Part shown: positions 1 through 7,200 of the stretch, one piece after another | How the letters are laid out: each line of letters starts with the position of its first letter | Numbering within the stretch: the first letter of the stretch is position 1 | NCBI GenBank assembly: GCA_029882675.1 | Contig: JAOUKJ010000075.1 | Span: 1-11,914, forward strand | DNA length: 11,914 nt | From: Cyclobacteriaceae bacterium | GTDB lineage: Bacteria > Bacteroidota > Bacteroidia > Cytophagales > Cyclobacteriaceae | Direction of reading: 5' to 3' | Translations under genes and position numbers: made by a program | The notes under the pieces: generated by a model | What the model was told of the DNA's origin: nothing | Seen by the model: the letters and a program-made list of their open reading frames with translations, nothing else | Database searches by the model: none

Positions 1-28
1 GTGGAATAGCAATAAATTTATCATTCAG

Positions 29-58
29 AAAAAGGCCACTTATTGTGGCCTTTTTTTT
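29..58. terminator. Bidirectional rho-independent terminator
   Basis: The arms AAAAAGGCCAC (29-39) and GTGGCCTTTTT (45-55) are perfectly complementary around a 5-nt loop, TTATT. Eight T's follow the GC core on the plus strand, and five T's follow it on the minus strand. It can therefore end transcription from both sides: the SGNH hydrolase gene that stops at 134 on the minus strand, and probably a plus-strand gene lying left of the window. No coding end could be assigned in bases 1-20. Bases 60-133 between this hairpin and the hydrolase stop hold nothing recognisable. Confidence 0.88.
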
Positions 59-133
59 CTTCAAATGGGAATACTTTCTCAAATCCTATGGCTGAACAGG
101 TGATTTGTGACTTCTCGAAGATCAACTCCCTTA

Positions 134-880
134 TTATATTTTTCGATATGTATTGTACCATGCCTCGGCCATAAGTGCGGCCCCGGCAATGGAAGGGTGC
201 ACCCCGTCTGGGCACCAAAATGCTGCCGGCGCCTCCTCCAGTGCCTGATCGAAATAAGCCTGATAGGGGACAAATGCGCAGTTGTAATCCCTGGCAATGT
301 TAAAAGAAGCCTCTTGGTAATCCTTAAATGCCGGATACCATTGTGCTGTAATGGCCGTCCCTCCCTTTACTATAAACGGTTCTCCAATAATTATTTTCAC
401 CTCCGGCAATTTCTCCATTGTATTATCCAGGAGCTTGCGGAAATCGCGTTCGTAAACCGCTGCCGTTCCATTATAGCTATTCGATAAGGTATGCCAGAAA
501 TCATTTACGCCAATCAGGATGCTCAACACATCAGGCTTAATATCCAGGCAATCGGCACCCCACCTTTCCGCGAGTTGAAACACTTTATTGCCACTTATAC
601 CCCTGTTGTATAGTTCCAACTCCTTATGTGGGGAATCTTTGAGCAGCATGCCCGCCAGGTGAAAAACATAGCCCCTACCCAGCCCTTCGCGGTGGTTTGG
701 GCCGGAGGCATCCCTTTGCCGGCCTGCATCCGTGATGGAATCACCCTGAAAAAGAATAGTACGGCCAAGCTCAGTGATTGAATTTATTTCATCCTTCTTC
801 CCTGCCGCCCAGGCAGCAGAAGGAGCCATTCCGGCCACAATGCCCGCTGCAATATTTTTTATTAACGCTCGTCTTTCCAT
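134..880 (-). CDS. Exported SGNH/GDSL-family hydrolase (esterase)
   Basis: This 248-residue protein has all the SGNH hydrolase blocks. Block I is FQGDSIT with the nucleophile at Ser48. Block II is NRGISGN with oxyanion-hole Gly94. Block III is GVND with Asn126. Block V is DGVHP with Asp225 and His228 completing the triad. Family members are serine esterases, often carbohydrate deacetylases or lipases; the substrate here cannot be read from sequence. The N-terminus (M-E-R-R-A-L-I-K, a hydrophobic stretch, then a small-residue site AWA at about 24-26) resembles a Tat signal peptide followed by signal peptidase I cleavage, so export after folding is inferred. The ATG at 878-880 sits just before the twin arginines. 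The gene follows the histidine kinase gene on the same strand, 165 bases away, and is probably a separate transcription unit. No Bacteroidota-type promoter was found in that gap. Confidence 0.9.
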   Translation of the reverse strand: MERRALIKNIAAGIVAGMAPSAAWAAGKKDEINSITELGRTILFQGDSITDAGRQRDASGPNHREGLGRGYVFHLAGMLLKDSPHKELELYNRGISGNKVFQLAERWGADCLDIKPDVLSILIGVNDFWHTLSNSYNGTAAVYERDFRKLLDNTMEKLPEVKIIIGEPFIVKGGTAITAQWYPAFKDYQEASFNIARDYNCAFVPYQAYFDQALEEAPAAFWCPDGVHPSIAGAALMAEAWYNTYRKI

Positions 881-1045
881 GGGTCCAATGTAAAGAAAGA
901 TGAAGAAAGAATAAAGAAGAAAGACGGGGAATACGTAATACCGGAAGTTTTAATTCTGACGCGGCATGCTGATAACCTGAATAAAAAAAGTGAATTTGGG
1001 TGAAATGGAAAGAGCTTTCATCTGCTATTTTCAGTACAAGAGACT

Positions 1046-2080
1046 TCAGGCTTCTTCAGCGGGAAGGCTAAACCGGAAGGTCGTACCTTTACCTTCTTTA
1101 CTTTCTACATGGATCGCCGTATGGTGGCCTTCGAGAATGTGTTTTACGATGGCCAGTCCCAGGCCAGTGCCTCCACTTGACCTCGAACGGCTTTTATCCA
1201 CCCGGAAAAATCGCTCAAATATCCGTTTAATTTCACCCGGAGGAATGCCAATACCCGTGTCGCTAACTTTTATTTCAATACGCCCTTTACTTTGTGTCAA
1301 TTCAACCTTAACACTCCCTCCTTCATTGGTATAATTGATTCCATTGGAGATCAGGTTGTTTAATACTTGTCGTATCCGCTGCCAATCGGCAAAAACTGTA
1401 ACATCCCACTTCACAGGTGCCATCACCAGGGTAATGTTCTTTTTTTCGGCCTTTTCTTCAAACTGGTCTAATATATCGAGGGTCAGTTTATGCAGGTCAA
1501 AATATTCGAAATTCATTCGTATTTCTCCCGTTTCAATTTGAGATAACACCAGCAGGTCTTGCACCAAAACATCGAGTCCATCCAGGCTTTTTGCCGCTTT
1601 TTCCAGAAAATTCTCACGCACCTTCTCATCGTTCATTGCTCCGTCAAGCAAAGTATGTACAAAACCCTGCGCGGCAAATAAAGGGGTTTTCAATTCATGT
1701 GACACATTGGCAATAAATTCCTTGCGAAAGACCTCCATACGTCTGAGGTCATCAATCTCCTTCTGTTTGATGCGCGCATAAGAATATATCTCCCGATTGA
1801 TCCCTTTCAAAGGATTAAGTTTTCCGGATCGTTGGTATTCAACAAAGGAAAAATCTTTGTTTTTCAATTTCCCTAACAAGCCATGGATCTTATTTACCTC
1901 CCGAAATACCAGTATTTCAAGAACAATAAATATGAGTAAAAAACTAACAATAAACGAAACCATAAATGCCACCATCAGGGTGGCGGTAGGCATATCCTCC
2001 ACAAGAGAAAGAAACAACAAGGTCGCTGAAGCGATTACAAAAGAAAGAACCAGCGCTACGAAACGTGAGTTTAGGGCCAT
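1046..2080 (-). CDS. PhoR-like sensor histidine kinase
   Basis: This 344-residue kinase has two predicted membrane segments (about 7-27 and 35-58) joined by a loop of only a few residues, so there is no periplasmic sensor domain. A charged linker (59-115, HAMP-like or coiled) leads to the HisKA domain. The H-box NVSHELKTPL carries the phospho-acceptor His128. The ATPase domain shows an N-box (RIRQVLNNLISNGINYT, about 235-251), a G1 box (DTGIGIP, 274-280), an F-box (FERFFRVDKSRSR, 288-300) and a G2 box (GGTGLGLA, 303-310). All catalytic boxes are intact. It resembles the Bacteroidota PhoR-type kinases paired with PhoB-like regulators. It starts 9 bases after the stop of the response regulator gene, so the two are almost certainly cotranscribed. 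No phosphate-transport genes are nearby, so the phosphate role is inference from family resemblance only. Confidence 0.92.
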   Translation of the reverse strand: MALNSRFVALVLSFVIASATLLFLSLVEDMPTATLMVAFMVSFIVSFLLIFIVLEILVFREVNKIHGLLGKLKNKDFSFVEYQRSGKLNPLKGINREIYSYARIKQKEIDDLRRMEVFRKEFIANVSHELKTPLFAAQGFVHTLLDGAMNDEKVRENFLEKAAKSLDGLDVLVQDLLVLSQIETGEIRMNFEYFDLHKLTLDILDQFEEKAEKKNITLVMAPVKWDVTVFADWQRIRQVLNNLISNGINYTNEGGSVKVELTQSKGRIEIKVSDTGIGIPPGEIKRIFERFFRVDKSRSRSSGGTGLGLAIVKHILEGHHTAIHVESKEGKGTTFRFSLPAEEA

Positions 2081-2089
2081 ACAGCAAAA

Positions 2090-2776
2090 TTAATCAATGA
2101 CAAACTTATACCCTACCCCTTTTACGGTAACGATATGATCACTGCCCAACTTTTCCCTGATTTTTCGGATGTGTACATCCACAGTTCGGGCGAGCACATA
2201 AACATCCGTGCCCCAAATATTCTTCAGCAGGTCATCCCTGTTATAAATTTTGTTTGGATTTTCGGCCAGAAAGCGTAATAATTCAAATTCCTTTTTTGGC
2301 AACTGATATTCTATTTCATTTCTGCGAACAATATAACTTGCCTTGTCTATTTCAAGATCCGCGATTTTTATTAAACTTTCTTCGATTTTCTTCTCATTGT
2401 TACGCCGAAACAACGCGGATAACCTGCTCATCAGCGCCCTGGGTTTTATTGGCTTAGTGATATAATCATCAGCGCCTGAATCAAATGCCGCTATTTCAGA
2501 ATATTCCTCAGACCTGGCCGTAAGAAATAATATATAAGTATCCGCTAATTTTGGGATGGCCCTGATTTGCCGGCAGGTCTCCACCCCGTCCTGTTGGGGC
2601 ATCATGATATCAAGTAAAATCAGGTCGGGATTAACTTCTTGCGCCATTTTTACAGCGGTAATACCGTCAAGAGCCGTATTCACCACATATCCCTCCTGCT
2701 CAAGGTTATACCTCAACAAATCCAGAATGGGAGCTTCATCATCCACTACGAGTATTTTATATTTTTTATCCGTCAT
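2090..2776 (-). CDS. PhoB/OmpR-family response regulator
   Basis: This is a two-domain transcription regulator of 228 residues from the chosen start. The receiver domain shows the acidic pair Asp12-Asp13 (ILVVDDE), phospho-acceptor Asp56 (LILLDIMMP), Thr86 (FLTAR) and Lys108 (ITKPIKP). The C-terminal winged-helix DNA-binding domain includes LPKKEFELLRFLAENP, then the recognition region RTVDVHIRKIREKLG and the wing KGVGYKF. The frame stays open to an ATG at 2798-2800. The ATG at 2774-2776 is preferred because receiver domains of this family begin 3-6 residues before the first beta strand, and because a TAnnTTTG promoter element covers 2798-2805, overlapping the longer start. It is the first gene of a two-gene unit with the PhoR-like kinase, whose phosphoryl group it presumably receives. 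Its target genes are unknown. Confidence 0.93.
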   Translation of the reverse strand: MTDKKYKILVVDDEAPILDLLRYNLEQEGYVVNTALDGITAVKMAQEVNPDLILLDIMMPQQDGVETCRQIRAIPKLADTYILFLTARSEEYSEIAAFDSGADDYITKPIKPRALMSRLSALFRRNNEKKIEESLIKIADLEIDKASYIVRRNEIEYQLPKKEFELLRFLAENPNKIYNRDDLLKNIWGTDVYVLARTVDVHIRKIREKLGSDHIVTVKGVGYKFVID

Positions 2777-2797
2777 TTGACCAGGCATTGAAAGACC

Positions 2798-2805
2798 CAA
2801 AGCTA
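2798..2805 (-). promoter_or_regulatory. Candidate -7 promoter element of the regulator-kinase pair
   Basis: Read on the minus strand this is TAGCTTTG, an exact match to the TAnnTTTG element used by the Bacteroidota primary sigma factor. The upstream -33 region is only TTTT, with a spacer of about 19 bases, so that half is weak. Transcription would begin around 2792, giving a leader of about 16 bases before the ATG at 2776. This supports the shorter start of the response regulator. Confidence 0.5.
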
Positions 2806-2853
2806 ATGATTATGTGTTTCCATTAAAAAGCGTCATAAGAATTTAACAATAAC

Positions 2854-3657
2854 TTAATTCCTGCCGGGTTTATAATCTGTTATATCGACCTCTACCGCCC
2901 CCAGAAACATAGCAGCCCTTATTTTGAGGGGTAATTTTTTTTCATCATCCGAGAGCCAGAATTTTATGGAATTTTCACCGTCAAATAGTGTGTTTTCCGG
3001 CACGATAGGTGACATCACCAAGGCAGACATGGTTCCTATTTTTGTTTTCAGGCGCTCTTTACCCAGGTACCTCACTTGTAAATGATACACTTTATCCTCC
3101 AAAAATCCCGGTATGTTCAGAATGTCACCGGGGCTCAGGGTGTCAAAGTCAATAAGCCGGGTGAAATAGTACCCACTTACCATATCGTGTGCATTGACGG
3201 GTATATCAAACTCCTCGGGTCCGACCCAGTACTTTCGCTTATAACTGTAGTTTTTCACAATGACCTTTTTGTTCAGGTGGTCATAATCTACAATTTCATA
3301 TTTTTTAAAATTGCCTTCTTCCAGTATCCGGTAAAACCGGTGGGGTATGATGGCTGCGGTATCCAGATATGTACTCCAAAGGTCGTCAAGGTGCATAAAA
3401 AAATCGAACATACCTGTTGATTTCCCATGCACATCAATCTTATGGCAAGCTCGGCCATTTATGTATTCTAATTCATCAGAAATAACCATCTCAGCTACCC
3501 CTGCGTCTATAAATCCAAAATGTACACGGTAATTAATCACCTCACCGGGGAAGAACACATTATTTGGAATGAACCTGTAATTATTCATTTCATACACTAC
3601 AAAAGAGCAGAGCAGTGTGATAATTGCCAATCCCGCTATTGTCTTTAACTTCTTCAT
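2854..3657 (-). CDS. DUF3108 domain envelope protein
   Basis: This 267-residue protein has an N-terminal hydrophobic segment (about 7-22) after basic residues, suggesting a signal peptide or membrane anchor and a periplasmic body. The mature start matches the DUF3108 pattern: FFPGEVINYRVHFG followed by IDAGVAEM (about 35-57). The characteristic late elements are also present (KFWLSDDEKKLPLKI and a closing GAVEVDITDY). The function of the family is not established. No catalytic motif is visible, and the fold is expected to be beta-rich. Its ATG (3655-3657) overlaps the TGA of the upstream peptidase gene in an ATGA junction, so the two are translationally coupled and likely work in the same compartment. 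The response regulator gene follows 77 bases downstream and has its own candidate promoter. Confidence 0.85.
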   Translation of the reverse strand: MKKLKTIAGLAIITLLCSFVVYEMNNYRFIPNNVFFPGEVINYRVHFGFIDAGVAEMVISDELEYINGRACHKIDVHGKSTGMFDFFMHLDDLWSTYLDTAAIIPHRFYRILEEGNFKKYEIVDYDHLNKKVIVKNYSYKRKYWVGPEEFDIPVNAHDMVSGYYFTRLIDFDTLSPGDILNIPGFLEDKVYHLQVRYLGKERLKTKIGTMSALVMSPIVPENTLFDGENSIKFWLSDDEKKLPLKIRAAMFLGAVEVDITDYKPGRN

Positions 3658-4718
3658 TCCTCTGTTTCAAATTTTTCTTTCATATACAAAATGTATGCCT
3701 TAAGGTTCCCATGATATAAATTTTGTAACGTATCATAAAAATCATCCTGGTCTGTCCTGTACCTTTTCACTGACATAAAATAGGTATTATTAGGCAATTT
3801 TTCTTTAAAAATCGTCCCGTAGACTTCCTTTTTATTCAATGACAAAGTATCTACAAATTTTGTAATTTTTTTTATAAACTCTTCCTTTAGCTTCCTTTTT
3901 TTATCCTCCCCCCATTCTTCTTTAAAACTGAAATACAAACTATCAAGGCCATCCGCCCCCCTTAACATGTGGGCTACATAGCTTTTATAGTCCTTTTCAG
4001 CCTTTAAGTAACCCGAGTATTCATCATGCTTCGTGCCGAATTTTTTCTCCAGATACAGTAAGGTGCCAACATCGCCTATAAACGTGGCGAGGTTTTCGTT
4101 AAACTCCACGTCACTCTCCAGGAATACGGTACTATGGGCAAGTTCATGGATGATCAGGTTCACGATATCGCCGGTAGACCCCGATAACATTTCACTGAGA
4201 ATCGGATCATCAAACCAACCCAGGGTGGACCATCCCGCAGCAGTTCGCAGGCCACTTTCATATCCTTCCGCCTCCACAGTTGCCAATTCTTTTTGTGCCA
4301 GATCACGATCAAAGAATCCTTTGTAGGGCACTTCCCCAACAATGGGAAAAGACCACTGTTTGGGTTCGAAGGCATAGGGTTTACATCCGGTTACCACCCA
4401 CATCAGGGGCTTGCCCCCCTGGTCGAAATAGGAAGTATAGCTGTTGCTGCTTTTCATCCCAAGTTCTTCAATGGCAAAGGATTTCACATCTGCGATCAAT
4501 TTAAATTTGGCTATCAGGGTATCATTCGTTTCCGGCTGATCCATTAACAATTCAATAGGCCGGGCATTCCAGAGGATATAAAACTGTCCCTGTCCCTGGC
4601 GAACAATGTAAGTCAGGAAGTCCATTTTGAACAATAAAAATCCCAGTATGGACATTGCACCCACCAAATACAAACTCCTGAATATATTTTTGTTTTTCAT
4701 TTTATACGCTTGGATCAT
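3654..4718 (-). CDS. Membrane-anchored zinc peptidase, putative aminopeptidase family
   Basis: This 354-residue protein resembles the family called 'putative aminopeptidase' (Pfam PF10023 / COG4324, named from memory). An uncleaved-looking hydrophobic segment at about 15-35 anchors the N-terminus. The zinc site is HELAH (His191, Glu192, His195), with a downstream FNENLATFIG in which Glu208 is the probable third ligand. The preceding GWSTLGWFDDPILS (about 162-175) is the other hallmark of the family. The active site is intact. The aminopeptidase label is predictive and the real substrate is unknown. The ATG at 4698-4700 (MKNKNIF) is an equally plausible start, shorter by 6 residues. The gene lies 43 bases after a putative outer-membrane protein gene and overlaps the DUF3108 gene by 4 bases, forming an apparent three-gene operon. 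Confidence 0.85.
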   Translation of the reverse strand: MIQAYKMKNKNIFRSLYLVGAMSILGFLLFKMDFLTYIVRQGQGQFYILWNARPIELLMDQPETNDTLIAKFKLIADVKSFAIEELGMKSSNSYTSYFDQGGKPLMWVVTGCKPYAFEPKQWSFPIVGEVPYKGFFDRDLAQKELATVEAEGYESGLRTAAGWSTLGWFDDPILSEMLSGSTGDIVNLIIHELAHSTVFLESDVEFNENLATFIGDVGTLLYLEKKFGTKHDEYSGYLKAEKDYKSYVAHMLRGADGLDSLYFSFKEEWGEDKKRKLKEEFIKKITKFVDTLSLNKKEVYGTIFKEKLPNNTYFMSVKRYRTDQDDFYDTLQNLYHGNLKAYILYMKEKFETEE

Positions 4719-4761
4719 TTTAAAGAAAGGTCATTTCTCTTTCGACATAAAAAACCTCCCC

Positions 4762-5931
4762 TTACCTCTCTCCACCCTTCACCGGCAGCCTCCCCCTGAA
4801 ATTGAGATATAACCCATGTGAAAACTCAACGCGCTTTCTTTGAAAATCATAGAAAGGCTCAAACCGCGAACTCAACACAATACCATCCCCTAAGGTGATG
4901 TCATGGAAAAAACGAATAAAAACGAGGCTTCGTTCCGGAACACTGAAATAAGGCTTTTTATAACTGGATGAAACAGATTCATAAACGGGCCCGCCCAGTA
5001 ATGAAATAAATTCATTGCCCGCCCAATAACTCACCATCAGTTTGAGCCCCTTATTCAGGTTAGCTTCCACATTAAAATACCAGCCTCTGCCGTCTTTATA
5101 GTCCAACAAACGGCTTATACTGAAATCATTAAACCAGGCATAATATGCAGATCCACCCCAGGTAATACCCTGACGATCACCTTCTTCAATACGCAGCCCC
5201 CCGGCCAGGTTTATCATCGTTTGTAACGGTCCCGGATGATTATCTATGGCACCTCCTTTATGGTAAATAACACCCTGCAAAGGAATGGAAAGCAGTAAAC
5301 CGGAACCAATCTCCCATTTTTTGGCTATGGAAAAGCCACCGTATACTTCTTCCTGCTTAGCGTCACCACGATAAATCATCGTCTCCCAATCCACCCATAA
5401 ATCCAGAAACAGGCCATCGGTAACCTTAAACAATTGCACACCCTGCTCCAACCGGTTGGTCAGCACCCGCTCAAAGTCGAGCATGGGGTCGATCAGCCGG
5501 TGGTTCATGGCTCCGTCCAGGTTTCCGATCAACAGGTTATAGCCCTCGTGCTTAACCCGAAAAGTAAAAGTTGGCTCAAAGACCTGTAAACCTTTGGTGC
5601 CATAATCCTGACGCATATAAAATCCCGCATCAAACCGGAACGAAGGGATGGGCTGGTAGGAAAAATATGGATTAAATTGAGTGCCAAACAACGTATACCC
5701 ATCGGCAATACGATTAAAATACTCGTTATTTTTGGTAAATCCCAGGGTTCGGAAATTGAAGCTGATCTTCACACTGTCCTTATCCTCCCATACCACACGA
5801 TCTTCAAAAGGCTTATTGGGCAACTGCGCCCATGATGTTCCAAATATCATCAAAGTGCAAATCAGAAGCAGGCCAATATGACTCAAAGTATTTACCTTCC
5901 TTTTTAAAAAACCCTGTGTAAACAATTTCAT
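4762..5931 (-). CDS. Putative outer-membrane beta-barrel protein, function unknown
   Basis: I do not recognise a named family for this 389-residue protein. It has a signal peptide: a basic N-terminus, hydrophobic core at about 18-31, and a likely cleavage after TSWA at residue 35. The remainder is rich in aromatic and glycine residues, with alternating patterns typical of membrane beta strands (for example FRFDAGFYMRQDYG, RSLVFIRFFHDITLG, FSHGLYLNFRGRL). It has no other long hydrophobic helix. These traits suggest an outer-membrane barrel, perhaps of 12 or more strands. The final strand is followed by a short polar tail, PVKGGER. It is the first gene of the minus-strand cluster with the zinc peptidase and DUF3108 protein, and it diverges from recA across a 180-base gap. 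No clear promoter was found for it. Unknown substrate or cargo; a porin-like or structural role would fit. Confidence 0.65.
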   Translation of the reverse strand: MKLFTQGFLKRKVNTLSHIGLLLICTLMIFGTSWAQLPNKPFEDRVVWEDKDSVKISFNFRTLGFTKNNEYFNRIADGYTLFGTQFNPYFSYQPIPSFRFDAGFYMRQDYGTKGLQVFEPTFTFRVKHEGYNLLIGNLDGAMNHRLIDPMLDFERVLTNRLEQGVQLFKVTDGLFLDLWVDWETMIYRGDAKQEEVYGGFSIAKKWEIGSGLLLSIPLQGVIYHKGGAIDNHPGPLQTMINLAGGLRIEEGDRQGITWGGSAYYAWFNDFSISRLLDYKDGRGWYFNVEANLNKGLKLMVSYWAGNEFISLLGGPVYESVSSSYKKPYFSVPERSLVFIRFFHDITLGDGIVLSSRFEPFYDFQRKRVEFSHGLYLNFRGRLPVKGGER

Positions 5932-5962
5932 CGGACTTTTAATCTTATTAATTTTGTATATA

Positions 5963-5989
5963 GCTAATTTTATTAGTCTTTGCTAATTT
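5963..5989. promoter_or_regulatory. Operator-like CTAAT/ATTAG repeat cluster upstream of recA
   Basis: Three copies of the half-site CTAAT lie close together: CTAAT at 5964-5968, ATTAG at 5972-5976 and CTAAT at 5983-5987. They form two inverted repeats, with spacers of 3 and 6 bases. Viewed another way, GCTAATTT occurs twice as a direct repeat 19 bases apart (5963-5970 and 5982-5989). A TTTG that could serve as a -33 element for recA (5979-5982) lies inside the second inverted repeat. Placement in the divergent recA/outer-membrane-gene gap fits an operator, but the region is very AT-rich and chance is possible. Confidence 0.35.
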
Positions 5990-6006
5990 ATTTAGTTTTT
6001 ATTTTT

Positions 6007-6014
6007 TATATTTG
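6007..6014 (+). promoter_or_regulatory. Candidate -7 promoter element of recA
   Basis: TATATTTG matches the Bacteroidota TAnnTTTG element exactly. The nearest TTTG upstream (5979-5982) is 24 bases away, one base beyond the usual 17-23 spacing. The predicted leader to the recA ATG is about 90 bases, long enough to hold regulatory structure, although no convincing hairpin is seen in it. Confidence 0.45.
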
Positions 6015-6111
6015 CCACATCAAAAACATAAATATTTTAAAATTTATTTTTGTTATGATAAGCTAAGTAGTAAATTCACAACCTGTAAAACAAGCAAAAA
6101 AGAATCAAACA

Positions 6112-7140
6112 ATGAGTGATAATAAAGAAAAACTTAAAGCCCTGCAACTTACCATCGATAAACTGGAGAAAACTTTTGGCAAAGGTACGGTAATGCGGCT
6201 TAGCGATGAAAGAGTTGTGGATGTTCCTGCGATTTCTACCGGATCACTGGGTCTGGACATCGCCCTGGGCATCGGCGGCATACCGCGCGGCAGGGTCATT
6301 GAGATATACGGGCCGGAATCATCAGGTAAGACCACCCTTGCCATGCACTGTATTTCCGAGGCCCAGAAGAAAGGAGGTTTGGCGGCCTTCATCGATGCTG
6401 AACACGCCTTCGACAAACTCTATGCTGAAAAGCTGGGCATTGACACGGAGAACCTGCTCATTTCTCAGCCCGACAACGGTGAACAGGCCCTGGAAATTGC
6501 CGAGCACCTCATCCGTTCAGGAGCTATAGATATCATTGTAATCGACTCAGTGGCCGCCCTGGTTCCCAAAAGTGAACTGGAGGGCGAGATGGGCGATAGC
6601 AAAATGGGTTTACAGGCCAGGTTAATGTCTCAGGCCCTGCGTAAACTGACCGGAACCATCAACAAAACCGGCTGTTCTTGTGTATTCATAAACCAGCTCC
6701 GTGAAAAGATTGGGGTAATGTTTGGCAACCCGGAGACCACTACCGGTGGAAATGCCTTAAAATTTTATGCTTCCGTAAGGCTGGACATCCGCAGAATTGG
6801 TCAAATAAAAGAAGGCCCCAATGACATTACCGGTAACCGCACACGTGTCAAAGTAGTGAAAAATAAAGTTGCCCCACCCTTTAAAGTGATAGAGTTTGAC
6901 ATCATGTACGGCAGGGGCATATCTAAAGTAGGAGAGCTCATTGATATAGGCGTAGAACTGGACATTATCAACAAGGCGGGTTCATGGTTCTCTTACGATG
7001 GCAACAAACTGGGACAAGGACGTGATGCCGTGAAATCCCTACTCGAAGACAATCCCGAATTAATGGAGGAAATAGAAGGAAAAATTAAAGTCAAAATTAA
7101 AGGGGAAGACGTAGAAAAACCCATCCCAAAGAAGGAATAA
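6112..7140 (+). CDS. recA: RecA recombinase
   Basis: RecA forms ATP-dependent filaments on single-stranded DNA, catalyses strand exchange in homologous recombination, and acts as the damage sensor where an SOS system exists. This 342-residue copy is full length. The Walker A motif GPESSGKTT is at 67-75, followed by FIDAEHAF (93-100) with the catalytic glutamate Glu97. Walker B is IIVIDS (141-146). NQLREKIGVMFGNPETTTGG (194-213) spans the ATP-sensing Gln195 and DNA-binding loop L2. The short C-terminus ends in PIPKKE and lacks the strongly acidic tail of E. coli RecA. The start is the first ATG of the frame and fits the usual N-terminus. No recX or lexA gene is adjacent. The gene appears monocistronic: it is bounded by a promoter region upstream and a 17-bp hairpin downstream. 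Confidence 0.98.
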   Translation: MSDNKEKLKALQLTIDKLEKTFGKGTVMRLSDERVVDVPAISTGSLGLDIALGIGGIPRGRVIEIYGPESSGKTTLAMHCISEAQKKGGLAAFIDAEHAFDKLYAEKLGIDTENLLISQPDNGEQALEIAEHLIRSGAIDIIVIDSVAALVPKSELEGEMGDSKMGLQARLMSQALRKLTGTINKTGCSCVFINQLREKIGVMFGNPETTTGGNALKFYASVRLDIRRIGQIKEGPNDITGNRTRVKVVKNKVAPPFKVIEFDIMYGRGISKVGELIDIGVELDIINKAGSWFSYDGNKLGQGRDAVKSLLEDNPELMEEIEGKIKVKIKGEDVEKPIPKKE

Positions 7141-7150
7141 ATGAAAGCAT

Positions 7151-7191
7151 AACATTGTTTCTTCAGTGCTGAGGACTGAAGAAACAATGTT
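7151..7191. terminator. Long perfect hairpin between convergent recA and permease genes
   Basis: AACATTGTTTCTTCAGT (7151-7167) is the exact reverse complement of 7175-7191, leaving a 7-nt loop (GCTGAGG). This 17-bp stem occupies nearly the whole 60-base gap between two converging genes, so a shared transcription boundary or 3'-end stabiliser is the simplest reading. It is not a textbook intrinsic terminator, because the stem is AT-rich and only short T runs flank it. A small repeated element is the alternative. Confidence 0.5.
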
Positions 7192-7200
7192 TCAAACGCG

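Noticed and set aside
107..487. Plus-strand open frame of 126 codons opposite the SGNH hydrolase
   Set aside because: It lies entirely over a gene with intact catalytic blocks, and its translation is Cys/Arg-rich without any recognisable domain.
1009..1020. GAAAG-AG-CTTTC inverted repeat after the kinase gene as a terminator
   Set aside because: A 2-base loop cannot close the stem properly, the stem is weak and no T tract follows.
1797..2093. Plus-strand frame of 98 codons over the kinase N-terminus
   Set aside because: It is antisense to the membrane segments and linker of the kinase, and no domain is visible.
2774..2800. Longer start of the response regulator at 2800 (MGLSMPGQM...)
   Set aside because: The extra eight residues fall outside the receiver domain, and the start codon overlaps an exact TAnnTTTG promoter element.
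4731..4759. Five-codon minus-strand ORF (ATG at 4748, stop at 4731) preceded by GGAGG at 4755-4759
   Set aside because: The Shine-Dalgarno-like match is tempting, but Bacteroidota rarely depend on it. The GGAGG overlaps the codons right after the upstream stop, and no leader-peptide logic is visible.
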